NCBI RefSeq assembly: GCF_938045225.1
Contig: NZ_CALINL010000310.1
Span: forward strand, 1-18,491
Direction of reading: 5' to 3'
Length of the DNA: 18,491 bases
From: an uncultured Campylobacter sp.
Lineage (GTDB): Bacteria; Campylobacterota; Campylobacteria; Campylobacterales; Campylobacteraceae
Shown: positions 13,871-18,491 of the stretch, piece by piece
How the letters are laid out: each line of letters begins with the position of its first letter
How positions within the stretch are numbered: position 1 is the stretch's first letter
Made by a program: the position numbers and the translations under genes
The notes under the pieces: generated by a model
Database searches by the model: none
Seen by the model: only the letters and a program-made list of their open reading frames with translations
What the model was told of the DNA's origin: nothing

Positions 13871-14573
13871 GGCGATTTAGCCTCCTCTCTAAAATTTTAA
13901 CCAAAAACGTAAAGAACTTCACGCTGACGTAGTAAACTATACCCGTGAAAATGACGGGCTCCGGGCTATAAAACACCGCTTGCAGGCTCTTACTTTGCAT
14001 CGTGATATCGATGACGCTGATGTAGCCTACGACTGACGTCTCTTTAAACAGCGAGATAAATTCGTTCGCAAGCGCTGGCAAGATGTTTTTAGTCGCCTGC
14101 GGAAACACTACCTCACGCATCGAGACGTAGTAGTTTAGACCCATCGCCCTTGCGGCTTCCATTTGCCCTTTATCGACGCTATTTATGCCGCTACGCACGA
14201 TCTCTGCGACGTATGCGGAGCTGTTTAGCCCAAGCGCGATCAAAGCGACGTAAAAGTTATCGCTCCAAGTCGCGAAAATAACGACCGAAAATATAAGGAG
14301 CTGCAAAATAATCGGCGTTCCGCGCAGGATATCGACGTATTCGTCGATGAGAAAGCTTAAAATTTTGATATTTAAAAATTTTAAAAACGCCAAAATAAAA
14401 CCCAAAGTCACGCCGATAGCCGTGCCGCCGATGGTGAGCCCGAGCGTCACGCCGTAGCTTTTAAGGTAAGCTAGACGTTGCGCCTCGTTTAACTCCGTCG
14501 GATAAAAATAGTAAACGCCCGCGGAGACGATGACGACGAAAAACAGCGCCCTGAAAAATTTTTCGTTTAGCAT
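13863..14573 (-). CDS. Polar amino acid ABC transporter, permease
   Basis: The product is 236 aa, of the HisM/GlnP/ArtM permease type, with about five membrane segments (about 6-24, 42-66, 88-103, 108-124, 205-224). The LRGTPIILQLLIF motif is typical of amino acid permeases. The coupling loop EAARAMGLNYYVSMREVVFPQA (139-160) contacts the ATPase. Only one permease gene is present, so the pore is probably a homodimer. It is the first gene of the operon, and AAGG stands upstream of the ATG. Confidence 0.92.
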   Translation of the reverse strand: MLNEKFFRALFFVVIVSAGVYYFYPTELNEAQRLAYLKSYGVTLGLTIGGTAIGVTLGFILAFLKFLNIKILSFLIDEYVDILRGTPIILQLLIFSVVIFATWSDNFYVALIALGLNSSAYVAEIVRSGINSVDKGQMEAARAMGLNYYVSMREVVFPQATKNILPALANEFISLFKETSVVGYISVIDITMQSKSLQAVFYSPEPVIFTGIVYYVSVKFFTFLVKILERRLNRHD

Positions 14574-14604
14574 TTCTTAAACCTTAAAAGTGTAATGAGG
14601 GTTA

Positions 14605-14610
14605 ATAATA
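14605..14610 (-). promoter_or_regulatory. Possible -10 box for the amino acid transport operon
   Basis: TATTAT on the minus strand lies about 32 bp upstream of the permease ATG, in an AT-rich 138-bp divergent region shared with putP. No conserved -35 is seen, which is usual for Campylobacter. Confidence 0.35.
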
Positions 14611-14673
14611 CGAAAAAAAATATAAATTTAACCTTTTTTACGCGAAAAAATTATCTTTTAAACAAATTTATCA

Positions 14674-14679
14674 TATTAT
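14674..14679 (+). promoter_or_regulatory. Possible -10 box for putP
   Basis: TATTAT lies 33 bp upstream of the putP ATG, which has a good ribosome site (GAGGGGA). I see no clear operator in the divergent region. Confidence 0.35.
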
Positions 14680-14711
14680 CGTAACTCAAATTTAAAACCC
14701 GAGGGGAATTT

Positions 14712-16202
14712 ATGGATTACGCTCGCTATATCGCCATCGCGCTGTATTTTGGATTTTTGCTTTTCGTGGGGCGATACTCGTATAACAAAAACGCCAATAT
14801 GGGCGAATACCTGCTCGATAATCGCCGCCTAGGGCCGGTCGTAACCGCGCTAAGCGCCGGAGCTAGCGATATGAGCGGCTGGATGCTGCTTGGTGTGCCG
14901 GGCGCGCTATATGCCACGGGGCTTGCTACGATTTGGATGGTTTTGGGGCTCGTTATCGGCGCGTATTGCAACTACCTGTTTTTAGCAAAGCGCCTGCGCG
15001 TTTATACCGAGGTTGCTAGCGACAGCATCACGATCCCCGATTTTTTACAAAATCGCTTCAAGGATGAGACTAAAATTTTACGCATAGTCTCGGGTCTTTT
15101 GATTTTGATATTTTTCACGCTTTATGTGAGCAGCGGGATAATCGCGGGCGGTAAGAGCTTTGAGAGCTTTTTTGGATTAGATTTTAAATTCGGCGCGATT
15201 TTTACACTGGCCATCGTCGTTTTTTACACGTTTTTCGGCGGATTTCGCGCGGTTTGCATCACGGATGCGTTTCAGGGCATGCTGATGTTTTTGGTTTTAG
15301 TTGCCGTGCCTGTAGTCGCGTTTTGTAATCTAAATTTGCCAGACGGCGCTATATTTTGGAGCGAGGTGTCAAAATACGGCAAAAACCACCTAAACGTCTT
15401 TTACGATCAGACTTTTTTAAGTATCTTGGGGCTCATGGCGTGGGGGCTTGGGTACTTCGGGCAGCCGCACATCATCGTTAGATTTATGGCGATACGAAGC
15501 TCAAAAGAGCTAGCCCAAGCTCGTCGCATCGGTATCGGCTGGATGGCGATAGGACTTGCCGGAGCGATGATGAGCGGACTGATAGGCTTTGTGTATTACA
15601 GCGAGTTAAATTTGCCTCTAGCCGATCCTGAAAAGGTCTTTTTGCAGCTTGGCGAGACGCTGTTTCATCCGTTTTTCGTGGGTATCATCATTTCAGCCGT
15701 ACTTTCAGCTATCATGAGTACGATCTCTAGCCAGCTCTTGGTTAGCGCAAGCTCGGTTACGCAGGATTTTGTATTTGCCTTTTATAAAAAAGAAATCTCG
15801 CAAAAAGCGCAGGTCGCCGCTGGCAGATACGCCGTCGTGGCCGTCGCGCTAGTGGCTACCGCGCTTGCTTTTAGCTTTAACGAAAGCGTGCTAAACGTCG
15901 TTGGCTACGCGTGGGCGGGCTTTGGCGCGAGTTTTGGGCCGGTGCTGCTTTTTAGCCTTTACTGGCGCAGGATGAGCGCGCTAGCGGCGCTTCTAGGCAT
16001 GATAACGGGCGGAGCGACGGTGATCGCGTGGATTGCGCTTGGGCTAAATTCTTACGTTTACGAGATATTGCCTGGCTTTGCGGTCTCTTGCATAGTGATT
16101 TATCTCGCCAGCCTCTACGGCGACGCGATAGACAAGATGAGTAACGAGCCAAACTCGGCCACCGTGCAGGACGAATTTGAAAAAATGAAAACGAGGCTGT
16201 AA
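14712..16202 (+). CDS. putP: Sodium/proline symporter PutP
   Basis: The product is a 496-aa membrane protein of the SSS family with about 13 hydrophobic segments; the length matches E. coli PutP (502 aa). SAGASDMSGWMLLGVPGALYATG carries Asp53, Ser55 and Gly56, which correspond to the Na+-site region of E. coli PutP (Asp55, Ser57, Gly58). LGYFGQPHIIVRFMAI and SSQLLVSASSVTQDF are further hallmarks. It imports proline with Na+ across the inner membrane. The partner putA is not in the window. The stop codon directly abuts the start of the DUF2130 gene, so they are probably co-transcribed. Confidence 0.94.
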   Translation: MDYARYIAIALYFGFLLFVGRYSYNKNANMGEYLLDNRRLGPVVTALSAGASDMSGWMLLGVPGALYATGLATIWMVLGLVIGAYCNYLFLAKRLRVYTEVASDSITIPDFLQNRFKDETKILRIVSGLLILIFFTLYVSSGIIAGGKSFESFFGLDFKFGAIFTLAIVVFYTFFGGFRAVCITDAFQGMLMFLVLVAVPVVAFCNLNLPDGAIFWSEVSKYGKNHLNVFYDQTFLSILGLMAWGLGYFGQPHIIVRFMAIRSSKELAQARRIGIGWMAIGLAGAMMSGLIGFVYYSELNLPLADPEKVFLQLGETLFHPFFVGIIISAVLSAIMSTISSQLLVSASSVTQDFVFAFYKKEISQKAQVAAGRYAVVAVALVATALAFSFNESVLNVVGYAWAGFGASFGPVLLFSLYWRRMSALAALLGMITGGATVIAWIALGLNSYVYEILPGFAVSCIVIYLASLYGDAIDKMSNEPNSATVQDEFEKMKTRL

Positions 16203-17450
16203 ATGCAAAGTAGCGTAAAATGCGGCAACTGCGGCGCCGAGGTCGATGTAAATTTGGCTCTTAAAACCGAGCTTGAGCTTGAAATGAAGCAAAAAATGGC
16301 GGCGGCTAGACGAGAATTTGATAAAGAGATCGAGATTAAGAGGGCCGAATACAAGGCGCATTTAGACGCTTTAAACGCGAAGGAAAAAGAATTTGACGCT
16401 AAATTTGCCGCAGCCATAAACGCTAAAAAAACAGAGCTTGAAAATGAAATAAAAGCAAAACTCGAGGGCGAAAATTTAAACATAGTAAATGCCCTAAAAA
16501 CCGAGCTTGAAGCCAAGTCAAAGCAGATAAACGAGCTAAATTTAAAGACGCTTGAGATAGAAAAGCTAAAACGCGAAAAGAGCGAGTTTGAAAGCGCGCT
16601 GATGGCAAAAACCGAGGTCGAGCTAAGTAAACGTCTAAACGAGGAAAAAGAGCGGCTAGGCAAGGCTTTGGCCGAGCAAAACGAGCTAAAATTTAAGCAA
16701 AAAGACGAGCAGCTAGAAGCGCTAAAAAAGCAGCTAAACGAGGCGCAAAGGCGCATAGAGCAGGGTAGCGAGCAGCTGCAAGGCGAGACGCAAGAGCTCG
16801 CCATTGAGGCGTGGCTGCGGGAGAAGTTCGTATTTGACACCATAGATGAGGTCAAAAAGGGCGCAAACGGCGCGGACGTGATGCAGATCGTAAATACCCG
16901 AGAGGCGCAAAACTGCGGCAAAATCTACTACGAGAGTAAGCGCACGAAAAATTTCTCAAACGAATGGATAGAAAAATTTAAGGCCGATATGCGAGCATCG
17001 GGCGCCGATGTTGGGGTGCTCGTTAGCGAGGCGCGGCCGCGGGAGCTGGAGCGCATGGGGCTGGTTGACGGCGTATGGGTGTGTAACTACGAGGAGTTTA
17101 AGGCGCTTTGTTTCGTGCTAAGACAGGGCGTCGTGGAGCTAAATTTTGCTAGGAACTCTGCACAAAACCGCTCAAACAAGATGGAGATGCTCTACTCGTA
17201 TCTAGTGAGCAACGAGTTTAAGATGCGCATCGAAGCCATCGTGGAGGGCTTTTCTGCGATGAGCGAGGAGCTGGAGCGCGAGAAAAACGCGATGAAACGC
17301 ATCTGGAAGAGCCGCGAAAAACAGATCGAAAAGGTGCGCGACAATGCGATCGAGATGTTTGGCTCGATAAAGGGGATCGCGGGAAATGCGATAGGGGAGA
17401 TAAGGACGCTGGAGCTGGGGTTTGATGCGGGCGATTTTGATTCCCCATAA
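16203..17450 (+). CDS. DUF2130 protein: CxxC motif, long coiled coil, nuclease-like domain
   Basis: The product is 415 aa. Residues 5-13 (VKCGNCGAE) give one CxxC pair as in a half zinc ribbon. Residues about 20-190 form a long, charged coiled coil. Residues about 190-410 are DUF2130: QLQGETQELAIEAWLREKF, FDTIDEVKKGANGADVMQIV, CGKIYYESKRTKNFSNEWIEKFK, DVGVLVSEARP. Asp225, Glu244 and Lys246 fit a PD-(D/E)XK nuclease core (D..ExK). The true role is unknown; DNA or RNA cleavage or repair is an inference from the fold. It starts on the base after the putP stop (TAA-ATG, no gap), so its expression should follow putP although the functions seem unrelated. Confidence 0.88.
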   Translation: MQSSVKCGNCGAEVDVNLALKTELELEMKQKMAAARREFDKEIEIKRAEYKAHLDALNAKEKEFDAKFAAAINAKKTELENEIKAKLEGENLNIVNALKTELEAKSKQINELNLKTLEIEKLKREKSEFESALMAKTEVELSKRLNEEKERLGKALAEQNELKFKQKDEQLEALKKQLNEAQRRIEQGSEQLQGETQELAIEAWLREKFVFDTIDEVKKGANGADVMQIVNTREAQNCGKIYYESKRTKNFSNEWIEKFKADMRASGADVGVLVSEARPRELERMGLVDGVWVCNYEEFKALCFVLRQGVVELNFARNSAQNRSNKMEMLYSYLVSNEFKMRIEAIVEGFSAMSEELEREKNAMKRIWKSREKQIEKVRDNAIEMFGSIKGIAGNAIGEIRTLELGFDAGDFDSP

Positions 17451-17464
17451 ATGACGGATTTTGG

Positions 17465-17535
17465 AATAAATTTTTCTACGCCCGCCGCAGTCACGGACGA
17501 CTGGTCTGCTCATTTGCGGGTAAGAAAAATTTATT
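17465..17535 (+). terminator. Long stem-loop with an inner hairpin downstream of the DUF2130 gene
   Basis: AATAAATTTTTCT plus CCCGC (17465-17485) pairs with GCGGG plus AGAAAAATTTATT (17516-17535), about 18 bp with a small internal mismatch. Inside, CAGTC and GACTG enclose ACGGAC (about 17488-17503) as a second hairpin. It begins 14 bases after the stop codon and probably ends or protects the putP-DUF2130 transcript. The branched shape is unlike a plain terminator. It is not a tRNA: the conserved T-loop sequence is absent. Confidence 0.5.
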
Positions 17536-17630
17536 TAAACTACGCCTATTCTGTCTGGAATATTTGTCTCATATCCTACTAAATTTACAAATTTAACTCT
17601 GCTAAAATTTTAAAAACGAAAGGCTCAAAT

Positions 17631-18002
17631 TTGAGTGATTATGATTTGCCTAAAGGTGCCAGGCTTGATGACGATGAGAAGGTTCTGTATTGCTATCAAA
17701 ATACAAATTCTTTTTTTGTCGTTAGGGTGTTTATTTGCATGTTTTTGCTATTCGTTTTGGTTAATATCATAGACGGCAGTATCTTGTCTATGCTTGTCAT
17801 ATCCGCCGTTTCAGTTTTTCTATTTTACATTATGTATTGCGAGATATTAAATTATAAAAGGCGATGCATATATATTACCAATCAAAATTTTATTACCGGA
17901 AATAATATAAAAACAAAAAAAGAGGAAATATCATATTTCTATACAATTTATGCATTCGGATATCGTCCCGTAATCGTCTTTTATAAAAATAAAAAGTTTT
18001 AG
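17631..18002 (+). CDS. Small membrane protein with partial bacterial PH-like domain
   Basis: The product is 123 aa with a TTG start after GAAAGG. It has a polar start (MSDYDLPKGARLDDDEKVLYCYQ), two hydrophobic helices at about 27-47 and 51-70, then KRRCIYITNQNFITGNN. The layout of an acidic start, two helices and R.IY.TNQ is that of bacterial PH-domain membrane proteins (bPH/YdbT-like). The domain seems cut short: it ends YKNKKF at a TAG. Past the TAG the frame goes on EYIPKKWRTSKYE, so the stop may be recent or the domain may have been broken here. GC content falls across this gene. Function is unknown. Confidence 0.6.
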   Translation: MSDYDLPKGARLDDDEKVLYCYQNTNSFFVVRVFICMFLLFVLVNIIDGSILSMLVISAVSVFLFYIMYCEILNYKRRCIYITNQNFITGNNIKTKKEEISYFYTIYAFGYRPVIVFYKNKKF

Positions 18003-18036
18003 GAGTATATTCCTAAAAAATGGAGGACAAGCAAAT

Positions 18037-18491
18037 ATGAGACTTTTTTTATTCATTTTAAAACTACTTGGCTTTTTAATTAAGACTGCTCCTGAAAAAG
18101 AAAAATTTTGTATAGAAGATAAATGGACAATAGAATTACCAAACAAATGGGATACAACTTCCAAAGAGATTGAACTTGATGTGGAAAGTGATAATCATCC
18201 TATTATTCAAACTATATTTTTTCAACCAGGTAGTGATTTAAGTATAGGAGTTTACTCTCTTAATTTATTAAAAGATGATAATTACAGAAAAGTGGAAGCT
18301 GATATTCAAGAAGTTGCTACAGTATTTGAAGAAATAATGGATAAAATAGAAGATAAAGAAGAATATAAAATTCCAAATTATAAAAGTTCAAAATTTAAAG
18401 CTTATGAATGCACTTATTATAAAAATGATAAAAAATTTTATGCTATTAAATCAGGATTTTTTATGAAAGGATGTTTATTAAGAGTTAATAT
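18037..18491 (+). CDS. Hypothetical protein, AT-rich, cut by window end
   Basis: The frame is open from the ATG at 18037 (GGAGG ten bases upstream) to the end of the window, 151 codons without a stop. The product starts with a short hydrophobic segment (MRLFLFILKLLGFLIK), a possible membrane anchor. It continues FCIEDKWTIELPNKWD, IIQTIFFQPGSDLSIGVYSLN and YECTYYKNDKKFYAIKSGFFMKGCLLRV. The WTIELPNKWD opening and the YxxxKKFYAI strand suggest a Mog1/PsbP/DcrB-like (DUF1795/DUF3805-type) fold, but this is a guess. Base composition is about 27-32% GC, with AGA, ATA and TTA codons, unlike the CGC- and CTA-rich genes to the left, so recent transfer is likely. Confidence 0.65.
   Translation, partial: MRLFLFILKLLGFLIKTAPEKEKFCIEDKWTIELPNKWDTTSKEIELDVESDNHPIIQTIFFQPGSDLSIGVYSLNLLKDDNYRKVEADIQEVATVFEEIMDKIEDKEEYKIPNYKSSKFKAYECTYYKNDKKFYAIKSGFFMKGCLLRVN

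Noticed and set aside
16115..16921. 268-codon minus-strand frame, very Ser/Phe-rich
   Set aside because: It is the mirror of the coiled-coil part of the DUF2130 gene and the end of putP. GAG/AAA-rich codons read backwards as CTC/TTT, giving false Ser/Phe-rich protein.
17465..17535. tRNA-like structure
   Set aside because: There is inner and outer pairing but no GTTCRA T-loop, no 3' CCA-type acceptor and no proper anticodon arm.

Overview
The window looks like chromosomal DNA from a relatively GC-rich Campylobacter, probably of the C. showae / C. rectus group. The evidence is a FlgS-type flagellar sensor kinase next to a DUF234 gene and a divergent class V aminotransferase, an order I recall from C. 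jejuni (Cj0791-Cj0793). TATAAT-type -10 boxes without an obvious -35, and a very strong preference for the word AAATTT in and between genes, fit the same group. Species assignment is inference.

Left part (1-4500). The 3' part of an NAD(P)-binding oxidoreductase gene (+) is followed by a secreted DUF6683-like protein (-). A 51-bp copy of the end of the first gene lies beyond that gene. Next come a nicotinamidase-like cysteine hydrolase (-) and flgS with a translationally coupled upstream DUF234 gene (-). The DUF234 frame is open far upstream of its first normal start codon.

Middle (4557-8507, + strand). A class V aminotransferase / cysteine-desulfurase-like protein overlaps a secreted Sel1-repeat protein by ATGA. 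A gene-free 517-bp stretch full of AAATTT follows. Then come two membrane proteins that I could not place in a family; they share a small beta-rich module, one copy in the first and two in the second.

Thiamine and transport block (8593-14573, - strand). Read in transcription order: a polar amino acid ABC permease, its ATPase, a lipoprotein-anchored and then a soluble substrate-binding protein (tandem paralogues), a periplasmic protein of unknown function, thiD, thiE, a flavodoxin-fold NAD(P)H oxidoreductase broken by one in-frame TAG, and a decayed second copy of the thiE 3' end. Overlaps and short gaps suggest that the transport genes, and possibly thiDE, are co-transcribed.

Right part (14712-18491, + strand). 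putP (sodium/proline symporter) abuts a DUF2130 nuclease-like coiled-coil protein. A long stem-loop region follows. Base composition then falls to roughly 25-32% GC across a small PH-like membrane protein and a partial gene cut by the window end, suggesting the edge of an acquired segment.

The most unusual observation is that two unrelated genes (the first oxidoreductase and thiE) each have a partial copy of their 3' end on the far side of one neighbouring gene. I see no tRNA, rRNA, CRISPR array, IS element or transposase in the window.
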